This document shows positions 41,922 through 50,351 of a stretch of 64,000 bases of DNA, piece after piece. Origin of the DNA: Chryseobacterium nepalense (lineage in GTDB: Bacteria > Bacteroidota > Bacteroidia > Flavobacteriales > Weeksellaceae). The DNA lies in NCBI RefSeq assembly GCF_023195755.1, contig NZ_CP096203.1:1488001-1552000 (forward strand). The letters run 5' to 3'. The notes below the pieces were generated by a model, which did not search any database, was not told where the DNA came from, and saw nothing but the letters and a program-made list of their open reading frames with translations. A program made the position numbers and the translations under genes. Every line of letters begins with the position of its first letter. The first letter of the stretch is position 1.

Positions 41922-42776
41922 TTACATTTTCAGCCATTTTCTTTTAAGCATTTCCCAACGTTGCCGGTTGATGATTTCCCGCTCATTCTCAGATATTTTT
42001 AATTCCAGTTTACGATTACGACAGTTTTCATAAGAGCCGATAATTTTAAAAAAGAAAGATATTGATCTGCTTTTCACCGCTTCTTTACAAGATGCCACAT
42101 ATGCCAGAAATCTGTTTAATCCTAAAAAATAGAAATATTTACCGTAATATTCGGCTGGTTTAATGGTATAATCTGCTCCTTTTACTTTAATTAAACGAAC
42201 GTGCAGCTCCGGAATAACGACTTCTTTCCATCCTAGATTCTGAAGAAGGATTGCATCAATATTATCCCAACCTAAAGTTTCCCTGATGCCATTCATCTGC
42301 ATAAAACTTTCTTTTCGGTAGGCTTTTACTGGTCCCCGTACATGATGTTTATTAGAATTTCCTTCATATACCCAATCTCCGTTTTTCTCAATATATAAAA
42401 GGCCGCCAACAAGTCCGTAATCAGGATGTTTCTTAAACGTTGCTCCGATTTTTTCAAGGTAATTTTCAGGAAATATGACATCAGAATCAAATTTACAAAT
42501 GACGTCAAAAGCATCTACGTCCTGAGTTTCAAGTCCTTTTTTAAAAGCATAAACCACCTTTGATCCGGGCTGATGTAAAGATTTCTGCAGATCCACGGTT
42601 TCAAACCTGACATCCAGATCAGTGTATTTCCTGATTACTTCCGCCGTATTATCCGTAGAACCGTCGTTTACGATTACTGTTTTAAAGTCCTTAAAGCTTT
42701 GCCGCTGTAAAGAATCCAGTGTGAAAGAAAGATTATTCTCTTCGTTATGCGCAGGAATTATAATTAAAAACCTCAC
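41922..42776 (-). CDS. Glycosyltransferase family 2 protein
   Basis: I place the start at a GTG at 42776, giving RFLIIIPAHNEENNLSFTLDSL, the usual GT2 beginning; an ATG 14 codons earlier sits in repeat-like intergenic DNA. The protein (284 residues) has VNDGSTDNTAEVI for nucleotide-sugar binding, the DXD-like FDSDVI, and GGLLYIEKNGDWVYEG after it. It transfers a sugar to a growing glycan or lipid acceptor; the sugar is unknown. It should act with the neighbouring GT-B-like protein and the flippase/methyltransferase pair on surface polysaccharide. Confidence 0.87.
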   Translation of the reverse strand: MRFLIIIPAHNEENNLSFTLDSLQRQSFKDFKTVIVNDGSTDNTAEVIRKYTDLDVRFETVDLQKSLHQPGSKVVYAFKKGLETQDVDAFDVICKFDSDVIFPENYLEKIGATFKKHPDYGLVGGLLYIEKNGDWVYEGNSNKHHVRGPVKAYRKESFMQMNGIRETLGWDNIDAILLQNLGWKEVVIPELHVRLIKVKGADYTIKPAEYYGKYFYFLGLNRFLAYVASCKEAVKSRSISFFFKIIGSYENCRNRKLELKISENEREIINRQRWEMLKRKWLKM

Positions 42777-42796
42777 GTTAATGTATAAATGATGAA

Positions 42797-42856
42797 TGAT
42801 AAGTGATAAGGAAACCAATAAGACAGACTATCTTCAATACGCTTTATCACTTATCA
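42797..42856. repeat. Inverted repeat TGATAAGTGATAA / TTATCACTTATCA
   Basis: Perfect 13-base arms at 42797-42809 and 42844-42856 are separated by 34 bases, between aspA and the GT2 gene. No T run follows, so a terminator role is uncertain. Confidence 0.6.
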
Positions 42857-42867
42857 ATTGTTGTTTA

Positions 42868-44268
42868 TTATTTGTTATGCGGCTTCAGCATGTTTCTCGG
42901 ATCAAGGATTTCATCCAACTTTTCCTGGGAAAGAATGCCTTTCTCCAATACGAGATTATAAACACTTTTTCCGGTTTCCAGCGCTTCTTTTGCAATTTCC
43001 GTAGAATGTTTGTAGCCTATGTATGGATTCAGTGCGGTTACAATTCCGATGCTGTGTTTTACCATATTGAGGCACACTTCACGGTTTGCCGTAATTCCTA
43101 CGACACATTTTTCACGAAGCGTATCCAAGGCATTACAAAGAAAATGAATATTTTCCATAATAGCGTGTGAAAGTACCGGTTCCATTACATTAAGCTGTAG
43201 CTGTCCTGCTTCCGCAGCAAACGTTACGGTAAGATCATTTCCGAACACTTTAAAGCACACCTGATTCACAACTTCCGGAATTACCGGATTTACTTTGCCG
43301 GGCATAATAGAAGATCCGGGTTGCATCGGCGGAAGATTAATCTCAAAAAGTCCGGCCCTTGGCCCTGAAGAAAGCAGCCTCAAATCATTACAGATTTTTG
43401 AAAGCTTTACGGCAAGCCGCTTCATTGCAGACGAATAAATAACGTACGATCCTGTATCCGGTGTTGCTTCTACCAAATCGGGCGCTGAAACTACCGGGAA
43501 ACCCGTAATTTGAGCGAGGTTTTTTGCACATAATGTGGCATAACCGACCGGAGCATTTAATCCTGTTCCGATAGCAGTAGCTCCCATATTCACCTCCACG
43601 AAAAGGTCGGCATTGTTATTTAATTTTGAAATATCTTCTTCCAGAGTTGCGGCAAATGCTTCAAATTCCTGTCCCAGTGTCATTGGAACAGCATCCTGAA
43701 GCTGTGTACGTCCCATTTTAATAACATCATGGAATTCTTTCCCTTTTTCCCTGAATGCCTCAACAATTTTTCCAAGCTTTTCAACAAGAATTGCATTCAT
43801 CTGCAGCAATCCCATTTTGATAGCGGTTGGATAAGCATCGTTGGTTGACTGCGAAAGATTAACATGATCATTCGGCGAACAAAACTGATACTCTCCTTTA
43901 TTTTTTCCTAATTTTTCTAAAACCCGGTTGGCAATAACTTCATTGGCGTTCATATTGATGGACGTGCCTGCCCCACCCTGGATCATATCCACAGGAAACT
44001 GTTCGTGGAGCTCCCCATTGATAATTTCATCACAAACTTCAGCGATACTGAAGTACAATTTTTCATCAAGAAGCCCAAGCTCATAATTCGTTTTTGCAGC
44101 TGCTTTCTTTACGTAAGCCAAACCTCTGATGAACTGAGGATAAGAAGACAGCAGCTGTCCTGAAATTTTAAAATTATTAATGGCTCTCTGCGTCTGTACT
44201 CCATAATAAGCATTGATCGGGACGTTTAATTCCCCCAATAGATCGCTTTCTTTTCTGAAATTTTCCAT
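42868..44268 (-). CDS. aspA: Aspartate ammonia-lyase
   Basis: A complete 466-residue member of the fumarase/aspartase superfamily. It has the N-terminal NAYYGVQTQRAINNF, a central GRTQLQDAVP, and the superfamily signature GSSIMPGKVNP followed by VIPEVVNQV, which marks aspartase rather than fumarase by length and N-terminal context. It converts aspartate to fumarate and ammonia, feeding the TCA cycle and nitrogen supply. All signature residues are present. The gene is separated by inverted repeats from neighbours on both sides and is probably monocistronic. Confidence 0.95.
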   Translation of the reverse strand: MENFRKESDLLGELNVPINAYYGVQTQRAINNFKISGQLLSSYPQFIRGLAYVKKAAAKTNYELGLLDEKLYFSIAEVCDEIINGELHEQFPVDMIQGGAGTSINMNANEVIANRVLEKLGKNKGEYQFCSPNDHVNLSQSTNDAYPTAIKMGLLQMNAILVEKLGKIVEAFREKGKEFHDVIKMGRTQLQDAVPMTLGQEFEAFAATLEEDISKLNNNADLFVEVNMGATAIGTGLNAPVGYATLCAKNLAQITGFPVVSAPDLVEATPDTGSYVIYSSAMKRLAVKLSKICNDLRLLSSGPRAGLFEINLPPMQPGSSIMPGKVNPVIPEVVNQVCFKVFGNDLTVTFAAEAGQLQLNVMEPVLSHAIMENIHFLCNALDTLREKCVVGITANREVCLNMVKHSIGIVTALNPYIGYKHSTEIAKEALETGKSVYNLVLEKGILSQEKLDEILDPRNMLKPHNK

Positions 44269-44366
44269 AATTTATAATTGATATAACAATTTATCAATGT
44301 AACAGTGTACCAATATAGTAATAGAATTTAGACATTGTTATTTTGATAAATTGCTACATTGTACAT

Positions 44367-45392
44367 TTATTTTAACGGATATTTTAATACTAAAGCCTGT
44401 AATATTGCATATGTTTCAGGATCCATGATTCCGTCATAATTCTGCGGTCTGAAGTGATACTGGAAAGCTTCTATTGTTTTCTTGGTAGCATCATCCCATT
44501 TTCCGCTCAGATCCAGCGCGTACCCGAATTTCTGTAACTGTGTCTGAACATTAAAAATAAATGTTGAATCATTATATTTCGATGGGAAATCCGTAGAAAC
44601 GGCAAGGTCATAGTAATTTTGTTTAGCAGCATCATCATACCACATCCCGATCTGATATTCATCATACAATCTTTTCCACGGAAACAAAGGTCCCGGATCC
44701 TGTTTTCTTGTAGGTGCAATATCGGAGTGCGCAAGAATATTTGTTGCCGGAATCTGATATCGGGTTGCAATATCTTTTACCAAAGCGGCTACTTTTTTTA
44801 TCTGTGCTTCATCAAAAGGAGCAAAAACTCTTTTTCCGGAAGCGTCGGTTATATATCCTGTATTTACGATTTCAATCCCGATTGAAGTATCGTTAAGGTT
44901 TTTATCCGTTCTCCATGCACTTATTCCGGCGTGATAAGCACGTTTATTTTCGTCTACCAACTGGTAAATTTCATTATCTCCTGTATTGTTTACAAGATAA
45001 TGTGCACTCACGGCCTGCTGTGTAAGGACAGTAATAGATTTATCATCCGGCAATGCCGTGTAGTGAAGGATAAGATATCTTTGTCTGAAATTCTGTGCAA
45101 TGGCCGGAAAATAGTCTTTTACCACTTTATAGCCGACAGGTTTTGCAGAAACAATGGATCCGTAACTTGCGGTATTATCATTTTTTGTTGCATCGGCGAT
45201 ATTGGTTGTGAAAAAATCGACACCATGCTCTGTGGAAACCTTTGGTTTTGGCTTCTCATCCGTTGTTTTAGCAGTCGTTTTCGGCTGTACTGACGGGGTT
45301 TTCGGGATATACTGCCTTTTTTTTGCATTTCGTTGTGAAGTACAGGAAAAAACAGCAACGCTTAATCCGATGATATATAATGTTTTACGCAT
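44367..45392 (-). CDS. N-acetylmuramoyl-L-alanine amidase lipoprotein
   Basis: The 341-residue protein has a lipoprotein signal (VFSC, Cys17), a polar linker rich in Lys/Thr/Pro, then an amidase_2 domain. RYLILHYTALPD supplies the first zinc histidine and LAHSDIAPTRKQDPGPLFPW the second with its catalytic neighbourhood, and YHAGISAWR is the usual middle motif. A C-terminal peptidoglycan-binding domain (QTQLQKFGYALDLSGKWDD then TKKTIEAFQ) follows. It should cleave the amide between MurNAc and the peptide, working in recycling or remodelling of the cell wall as an outer-membrane-anchored enzyme. Confidence 0.93.
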   Translation of the reverse strand: MRKTLYIIGLSVAVFSCTSQRNAKKRQYIPKTPSVQPKTTAKTTDEKPKPKVSTEHGVDFFTTNIADATKNDNTASYGSIVSAKPVGYKVVKDYFPAIAQNFRQRYLILHYTALPDDKSITVLTQQAVSAHYLVNNTGDNEIYQLVDENKRAYHAGISAWRTDKNLNDTSIGIEIVNTGYITDASGKRVFAPFDEAQIKKVAALVKDIATRYQIPATNILAHSDIAPTRKQDPGPLFPWKRLYDEYQIGMWYDDAAKQNYYDLAVSTDFPSKYNDSTFIFNVQTQLQKFGYALDLSGKWDDATKKTIEAFQYHFRPQNYDGIMDPETYAILQALVLKYPLK

Positions 45393-45452
45393 TTGTTTAT
45401 TTTTTTTACCAGTTTATTACCTCAAAAATACGCAAATATTTCTTGAAAAATA

Positions 45453-45484
45453 TTTGGTAAATAAAGAAATCTATTCTATATTTG
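45453..45484 (+). promoter_or_regulatory. Promoter of the tRNA-Ser/Pro/Arg cluster
   Basis: TTTG at 45453-45456, a 20-base spacer and TATATTTG at 45477-45484 are an exact Bacteroidota promoter. The start point would be near 45489, about 42 bases before the first tRNA. Confidence 0.7.
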
Positions 45485-45530
45485 CACTCGCAATAAAGGA
45501 ACAACGATCATTAAAAAACGAAGATAAACA

Positions 45531-45615
45531 GGAGGGTTGCCGGAGTGGTTAACGGAGCAGTTTGCTAAACTGTCGACGCGAAAGTGTCGCAAGGGTTCGA
45601 ATCCCTTACCCTCCG
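45531..45615 (+). tRNA. tRNA-Ser(GCT)
   Basis: An 85-base tRNA with acceptor stem GGAGGGT/ACCCTCC, anticodon loop with GCT, a long variable arm (GTCGACGCGAAAGTGTCGC) and T arm AAGGGTTCGAATCCCTT. The variable arm confirms a class II (serine) tRNA. CCA is not encoded. Confidence 0.96.
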
Positions 45616-45634
45616 CTTTTCTATATATCTTTTT

Positions 45635-45709
45635 CGGGGCGTAGCGTAGTCCGGTCATCGCGCCTGGTTTGGGACCAGGAGGTCGCAGGTTCGAATCCTG
45701 CCGCCCCGA
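45635..45709 (+). tRNA. tRNA-Pro(TGG), copy 1
   Basis: A 75-base cloverleaf with acceptor stem CGGGGCG/CGCCCCG, anticodon TGG in CCTGG-TTTGGGA-CCAGG, and T arm GCAGGTTCGAATCCTGC. The same gene recurs identically at 46762-46836. Confidence 0.96.
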
Positions 45710-45755
45710 CTTTTTTAAATGCTTAAGGATCATTAAGCAAGAATCAACTTTTAAT

Positions 45756-46154
<399 letters not shown>

Positions 46155-46181
<27 letters not shown>

Positions 46182-46221
46182 CAGAAACCTCATAGCTTTT
46201 GTTATGAGGTTTTTTGTTATA
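46155..46221 (+). repeat. 67-bp direct repeat, right copy (tRNA-Arg tail plus terminator)
   Basis: An exact copy of 45803-45869, ending a 352-base unit that contains the GIY-YIG pseudogene. The second terminator hairpin lies at 46185-46216. Confidence 0.9.
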
Positions 46222-46241
46222 AATTCTTGATCTTTATTTAA

Positions 46242-46610
46242 TTAGTTGCAAGTTTGAAATCCTGTAATGCTGAATACTGATGTAACAAAATTATAATCTA
46301 CATCTATTCTCAGGCATTTTTTATCATTACTGATGTTAACAGCTTTATTCTGAAAGAAATATACATAATCTCTCCTTACCTCTAATTTGCAATTATGCAT
46401 ACCCATTTTAAGTAATTCATGCTGCAGATTTTCGCCGATATTTTCAAGTCCGTGTGTATAAAAATTGATATTAGAATGATGTTCTAAATATTGCAAGTTT
46501 TCTGGTTCTATTTCCGAAAATGCAGTGCTAAGCTTTTTCTCGATATAATAATTAAAAGCGACTGAAATTATTATTAATGAAAATAATAAAAGTAAAATTT
46601 TTTTGATCAT
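46242..46610 (-). CDS. Hypothetical membrane-anchored protein
   Basis: This 122-residue frame starts with a single membrane segment (MIKKILLLLFSLIIISVAFNYY), followed by a polar domain with HHSNINFYTHGLENIGENL and three scattered cysteines. I do not recognise a family. It converges on the GIY-YIG remnant and lies in an island of accessory DNA between tRNA clusters. The signal anchor and normal residue mix make it likely to be real, but its role is unknown. Confidence 0.6.
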   Translation of the reverse strand: MIKKILLLLFSLIIISVAFNYYIEKKLSTAFSEIEPENLQYLEHHSNINFYTHGLENIGENLQHELLKMGMHNCKLEVRRDYVYFFQNKAVNISNDKKCLRIDVDYNFVTSVFSITGFQTCN

Positions 46611-46710
46611 AAGTTTTTATAAAACAATGATTATTAATCGGGTAAATTTAATTAAATATTATTGTTAAAAAATTATTAGCGTTTTATTTTTATAATTCAA
46701 AAAAAGTATC

Positions 46711-46718
46711 TATATTTG
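46711..46718 (+). promoter_or_regulatory. -7 element of tRNA cluster 2
   Basis: TATATTTG followed by CACCCAC lies 43 bases before the second tRNA-Pro, the same layout as cluster 1. No exact -33 TTG is seen. Confidence 0.5.
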
Positions 46719-46761
46719 CACCCACAAAAAACAAGGTAATTCTTGTTAAAGATGACCTCTT

Positions 46762-46836
46762 CGGGGCGTAGCGTAGTCCGGTCATCGCGCCTGGTTTGGG
46801 ACCAGGAGGTCGCAGGTTCGAATCCTGCCGCCCCGA
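46762..46836 (+). tRNA. tRNA-Pro(TGG), copy 2
   Basis: Identical over 75 bases to tRNA-Pro copy 1, with anticodon TGG. It is followed by tRNA-Arg after 17 bases, a shorter spacer than in cluster 1. Confidence 0.96.
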
Positions 46837-46853
46837 CTTAAATTTTATTTTTA

Positions 46854-46927
46854 GGGTGCGTAGCTCAGCTGGATAGAGCATCTGCCTTCTAAGCAGACGG
46901 TCAAAGGTTCGAATCCTTTCGCGCTCA
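46854..46927 (+). tRNA. tRNA-Arg(TCT), copy 2
   Basis: Identical over 74 bases to tRNA-Arg copy 1, with anticodon TCT. Its downstream terminator differs in sequence from that of copy 1. Confidence 0.95.
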
Positions 46928-46930
46928 CAG

Positions 46931-46960
46931 AACCTTACAACTTTGTTGTGAGGTTTTTTG
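46931..46960 (+). terminator. Terminator of tRNA cluster 2
   Basis: AACCTTACAAC and GTTGTGAGGTT pair (one G-U) around TTT, followed by TTTTG. It directly follows the second tRNA-Arg. Confidence 0.85.
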
Positions 46961-46978
46961 TTTATACCTAAAATGACA

Positions 46979-47479
46979 TCACCCAAACCCGGAACTCCAT
47001 TGCCAATCGTTCAACATGATTTCATTAATAATAAAATCATCTGGATAATTATTAAATCCATCTTTTTGTTTAAGAAACTCAACAACATTCTTTGCCATTT
47101 TTTCATCAGAAAATACCTCTATTTCTCTTTCATCATCCAAAAATGTATGAATTGTATAAATATGACTTACCTTAAAAACCGTCTTTAACTTCAGTTTTTT
47201 AATTATTTGGCCATAATCAGGAATATAATCATCTTCCGGCAAATAATCTCTTCCTATTTCACCTACAACTTCTGTAAAGCCGTTTTGCCAATGTATTTTA
47301 TTTAATCCAACTTTTTTCAAATAGAAATCATTCGGGTAATCTGAAAACCCATTAAAAAGCAACAATCTCTGCTTTTCCTTTTCCGCTTCGTCAGGATCGT
47401 CAAAATATCCTAAAAACTTACTATCACGGTGAGATTCGTCTGTATAAATATGCTCAAGAGCATAAACAAAATAGTCCAT
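46979..47479 (-). CDS. Tandem DUF7336-like protein
   Basis: The 166-residue protein is an internal duplication. Unit 1 (about 4-68) reads FVYALEHIYTDE...GYFDDPDEAEKEKQRLL...GFSDYPNDFYLKKVGLNKIHWQNGF; unit 2 (about 101-165) reads VFKVSHIYTIHTF...VFSDEKMAKNVVEFL...GFNNYPDDFIINEIMLNDWQWSSGF. Each shows the HxY / GF..YP..F / W..GF pattern I associate with DUF7336, usually found singly. Such small proteins often sit among immunity genes of polymorphic toxins, but no toxin is visible here. It begins next to tRNA-Arg and lies six bases after the SMI1/KNR4 gene. Confidence 0.75.
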   Translation of the reverse strand: MDYFVYALEHIYTDESHRDSKFLGYFDDPDEAEKEKQRLLLFNGFSDYPNDFYLKKVGLNKIHWQNGFTEVVGEIGRDYLPEDDYIPDYGQIIKKLKLKTVFKVSHIYTIHTFLDDEREIEVFSDEKMAKNVVEFLKQKDGFNNYPDDFIINEIMLNDWQWSSGFG

Positions 47480-47485
47480 ATTAGT

Positions 47486-47944
47486 TTAAATATAAATTTC
47501 TTCCGGTCTGTTTAAATATAAATCCACAAACTCTGTAAAATTATTAGCTATAAGTCTAAAATTCTCTCCACAAAGAATAAAAACGCTGGTTTCAGACGAA
47601 AGATTTTGATGCAATTTAATTCCAAAAGCGTAAAGATTAAATTCATATGCTCCAAAAACGAAAACATTTTCCATTCCGGTAAAATTTAATTTGCTATAAT
47701 CCGGAATTCCTTTCCAATTAATTAATTCCTCATGAATTTTCTTGGTACGATGAATGCTGTAAAATTCGTACAGATTATTCAGGGTTTCATTTCCGCTACC
47801 GTTTATATCTAAATAGTAATCCTGTAAATCCTTTGGAACTTCAACATTATATTTCTTTTGAAATATTTTGATTTCCTCAATATTAGAAGGAGTAACATTT
47901 ACACTATTTTCCACGAAATTCTTTTTCAATAATTCTAATTTCAT
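47486..47944 (-). CDS. SMI1/KNR4 family protein
   Basis: The 152-residue protein has the SMI1/KNR4 fold signatures: IEEIKIFQKKYNVEVPKDLQDYYLDINGSG near residue 22, LNNLYEFYSI, VFVFGAYEFNLYAFGI, and a final FTEFVDLYLNRPEEIYI. The family is cytoplasmic and includes immunity proteins against contact-dependent and polymorphic toxins. It abuts the small gene upstream (stop and start touching) and precedes the DUF7336-like gene by six bases, so the three are one operon. An immunity role is inferred from family and neighbours. Confidence 0.85.
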   Translation of the reverse strand: MKLELLKKNFVENSVNVTPSNIEEIKIFQKKYNVEVPKDLQDYYLDINGSGNETLNNLYEFYSIHRTKKIHEELINWKGIPDYSKLNFTGMENVFVFGAYEFNLYAFGIKLHQNLSSETSVFILCGENFRLIANNFTEFVDLYLNRPEEIYI

Positions 47945-48268
47945 TTAAAACCACAAATTGATAAAATACTCAGCAAAAATTTTTAATCCCCATTCTACTT
48001 TTTCATTAACTTCTTTAAGCTCTAAATGTTCAAAATTTTCGGGATAAACATGATATTCAAAAGGAATGATCATCTCGCTCAGTAACTCATTCCAATATTT
48101 CTCTTTTTCCTCAAAAGGAGTATCTTTAGAAAAGTGTTCAATATTGGAAAAATCCGGTATTGATGGTGCATTTTTACCATCCACTTTATCTTTAAACTCT
48201 TTCAATCTTGGATAAATAAAATCTGAAAGTGTATATTTCAAATCATAAAGCTCTGCTTTTGTCATCAT
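47945..48268 (-). CDS. Hypothetical small acidic protein
   Basis: This 107-residue protein is acidic and helical, with aromatic-rich ends (LYDLKYTLSDFIYPRL at the start; WGLKIFAEYFINLWF at the end). I do not recognise a family. There is no signal peptide. It is the first gene of the three-gene set with SMI1/KNR4 and the DUF7336-like gene, so it may be another immunity-type protein. A second Met at residue 2 leaves the start uncertain by one codon. Confidence 0.65.
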   Translation of the reverse strand: MMTKAELYDLKYTLSDFIYPRLKEFKDKVDGKNAPSIPDFSNIEHFSKDTPFEEKEKYWNELLSEMIIPFEYHVYPENFEHLELKEVNEKVEWGLKIFAEYFINLWF

Positions 48269-48326
48269 TATAAAATTAAAACCACCGTAAATATACAGTG
48301 GTTTTCATATTTATTATTAAAAATTT

Positions 48327-49172
48327 TTATTTCAACTTATAAGAACTTCTATTCCACAGATAAGTTTTTAAAGCTTTTTTCTTCTTTTCGCGATCTTTGT
48401 CGTCCTTTTCCATTTCTTCCATTTTTAAAATAAACGCATTGGGAATTCCACCTTTATCGTTCGGGAAAATAAATTCTTCGGAATGATAATAAACATCAGC
48501 ATCTCCTACATTCATTAATTGTGGAAGAGCAATCAGTTTTTTATCTTTAAATAAAACATACTGATCATAACCTGCAATTCCGCAAGCCTCGCCAGAAACG
48601 GTTGCTTTTAAGGTTAATTCCACGTTTTGAAGTTTGTGGTTACTTTCAATCGTAAACGTTCCGTAACTTAAACTTTCACCGGAACCCGTTTCAAAAGAAA
48701 CCTCATCAATTAAAGCATTTCCTTCTACAACCTTTACGGCTGCAATATTTTGTTGAACAGTAATTTCAGGATATTGCTTATCTTTTTTATTGATCGTTTT
48801 CGTTAAGCCAAAAAGAAAATCATAGCCGTTTTTATTCCGATATCCCACTGCTAAATTTCCGCCCCAAACGTAACCTTCCGCAGTTTTACCACTTTTCTGA
48901 TATGATATTTTGTACCAATTGGCTCTTCTTTCGCCCAATTTCAGGATCGTTTCATCTTTTTTAAGGATTAAAACCTGCCAGTTCGTCTGTAAAGAATCTA
49001 AAATCTGAGCATTAACGTTGGGAGATTGCCGGATTCTCGTCCCATCGGTAAATATTTTCTGTGTTTTGTTTTCTTCAAACTGAAAAACTCCGTTTGCATA
49101 ATCATAATCACCTTCCTGCGCAGAAAAAATCTGAACAGTGAATAGAAATAAAATTGGGAGTAAGGTTTTCAT
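48327..49172 (-). CDS. Exported SH3-domain protein
   Basis: The 281-residue protein has a signal peptide (ending FSAQ) and a bacterial SH3 domain at about residues 38-108: TRIRQSPNVNAQILDSLQTNWQVLILK, then RRANWYKISYQKSGKTAEGYVWGGNLA. The C-terminal half is a beta-rich domain of unknown type (SYGTFTIESNHKLQNVEL and CGIAGYDQYVLFKDKKL). SH3 modules of this kind bind peptidoglycan. It stands alone between the immunity-like set and prmA, and is probably periplasmic. Confidence 0.82.
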   Translation of the reverse strand: MKTLLPILFLFTVQIFSAQEGDYDYANGVFQFEENKTQKIFTDGTRIRQSPNVNAQILDSLQTNWQVLILKKDETILKLGERRANWYKISYQKSGKTAEGYVWGGNLAVGYRNKNGYDFLFGLTKTINKKDKQYPEITVQQNIAAVKVVEGNALIDEVSFETGSGESLSYGTFTIESNHKLQNVELTLKATVSGEACGIAGYDQYVLFKDKKLIALPQLMNVGDADVYYHSEEFIFPNDKGGIPNAFILKMEEMEKDDKDREKKKKALKTYLWNRSSYKLK

Positions 49173-49190
49173 ATTAATATTTTGCGGTGT

Positions 49191-50018
49191 TTATTTTTCA
49201 AGCAATAAACTTACCCATTCTTCGCGCTGAAGCTGTTTTTTAAGCTCTAAACCGTTTTCTCTGCAAACCTCCAGAATGTCATCCACATCAAAGAAACACA
49301 ATCCGGAAAGCAGCAGTTTTCCGCCTTCATTCAATACCGAAACATACGTCGGGATATCTGAAATTAGGATATTCCTGTTAATATTCGCCAAAATAATATC
49401 GTAATGTTCTTTACCTAAATTTTCAGCCGTTCCCAGTTCTATATCCAGTTCCACATTATTTCTTAATGCATTTTCTTTGGAGTTTTCAACGGACCATTCG
49501 TCGATATCAATAGCTTTTGTATCTCCCGCTCCGATCTGTTTTGCATAAATAGCCAGAACCGAAGTTCCGCATCCCATATCCAGAACTTTCTTATCCTTGA
49601 AATCCATATCCATCATCTGCTGAATCATGAGATGTGTTGTTGGATGATGCCCCGTTCCGAAAGACATTTTCGGCTGGATAACAATTTCATGCATTCCCGC
49701 GACTGATTTGTGAAATTCTGCACGGATCAGCACTTTATCATCAATATTGATAGGCTCAAAGTTTTTCTCCCATTCTTCATTCCAGTTGATATTCGGCATT
49801 TCTTTGAAGGTATACTCGATTTTTACCTCCTCATTCTGAAAAAGCGGAAGCGTTTTTAAATCTTCTTCTTTAAATAAATCTTTTTGAATATATCCCAAAA
49901 TACCGTCTATTTCTTCTGTGAAGCTGTCGAAACCGATTTCAATAAGCTCTGCCATTAATATTTCATTCCAGGGCTGAAGCGGAGAAATTTTGAAATTAAA
50001 TTCTAAATAATTTTGCAT
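49191..50018 (-). CDS. prmA: Ribosomal protein L11 methyltransferase
   Basis: From the ATG at 50018 the protein is 275 residues, of standard length; a much longer frame to 50252 runs through repeat DNA and is rejected. It has the PrmA N-terminal substrate-recognition domain (FKISPLQPWNEILMAELIEIGFDSF), then FGTGHHPTTHLM and the SAM-binding VLDMGCGTSVLAIYAKQIG, and NINRNIL as the catalytic NPP-like motif. It trimethylates L11 in the ribosome. Downstream it is followed by the SH3 gene after 18 bases; upstream is repeat-rich. Confidence 0.94.
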   Translation of the reverse strand: MQNYLEFNFKISPLQPWNEILMAELIEIGFDSFTEEIDGILGYIQKDLFKEEDLKTLPLFQNEEVKIEYTFKEMPNINWNEEWEKNFEPINIDDKVLIRAEFHKSVAGMHEIVIQPKMSFGTGHHPTTHLMIQQMMDMDFKDKKVLDMGCGTSVLAIYAKQIGAGDTKAIDIDEWSVENSKENALRNNVELDIELGTAENLGKEHYDIILANINRNILISDIPTYVSVLNEGGKLLLSGLCFFDVDDILEVCRENGLELKKQLQREEWVSLLLEK

Positions 50019-50104
50019 GTGAATAATTTGTTGCAAAAATAAAGAATTAACAGTAAAATCTTCGCTGTTAGTATTAGCAATGTCACACTGAGCCTTTCGA
50101 AGTG

Positions 50105-50185
50105 TTTTTAACGCAAAGAGCACAAAGTTTTCTTTAAAATTATTGAACATATTTTTCGTTCGCAAAGACGTTTCACTCAGCAAAG
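50105..50185. repeat. Intergenic repeat family copy (TTAACGCAAAG...TCACTCAGCAAAG)
   Basis: Nearly matches the copy at 17171-17252, with the same ends (TTTTTAACGCAAAGA and CGTTTCACTCAGCAAAG) and a variable middle. Confidence 0.7.
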
Positions 50186-50194
50186 ATTGATCAT

Positions 50195-50262
50195 TTGTCA
50201 TTGCGAGGAGAAGCCATTTTTTTTGAGATTGCTTCGTTGTTTCTCTCCTCACAATGACAATT
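50195..50262. repeat. MITE-like inverted repeat (TTGTCATTGCGAGGAG / CTCCTCACAATGACAA)
   Basis: The arms pair with one mismatch over about 18 bases around 30 bases containing GAGATTGCTTCGTTG. It is short, non-coding and resembles elements widely seen between genes in this group (recollection). Confidence 0.7.
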
Positions 50263-50351
50263 ATGCATAAAAAAAACGAACCTAAGTCCGCTCTTGTTGA
50301 TTATGTTTCATGTCTAAAAACATTAGACTCTGAACATTAAACTTAAACCGT

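Larger units (their letters stand above)
50019..50351. other. Repeat-rich gap between prmA and the SDR gene
   Basis: This 333-base gap holds the repeat copy at 50105-50185 and the inverted repeat at 50195-50262. The rest is AT-rich with no gene visible. Confidence 0.6.

Noticed and set aside
50019..50252. 78-residue N-terminal extension of PrmA
   Set aside because: It is translated from repeat DNA; the ATG at 50018 gives a standard PrmA length.
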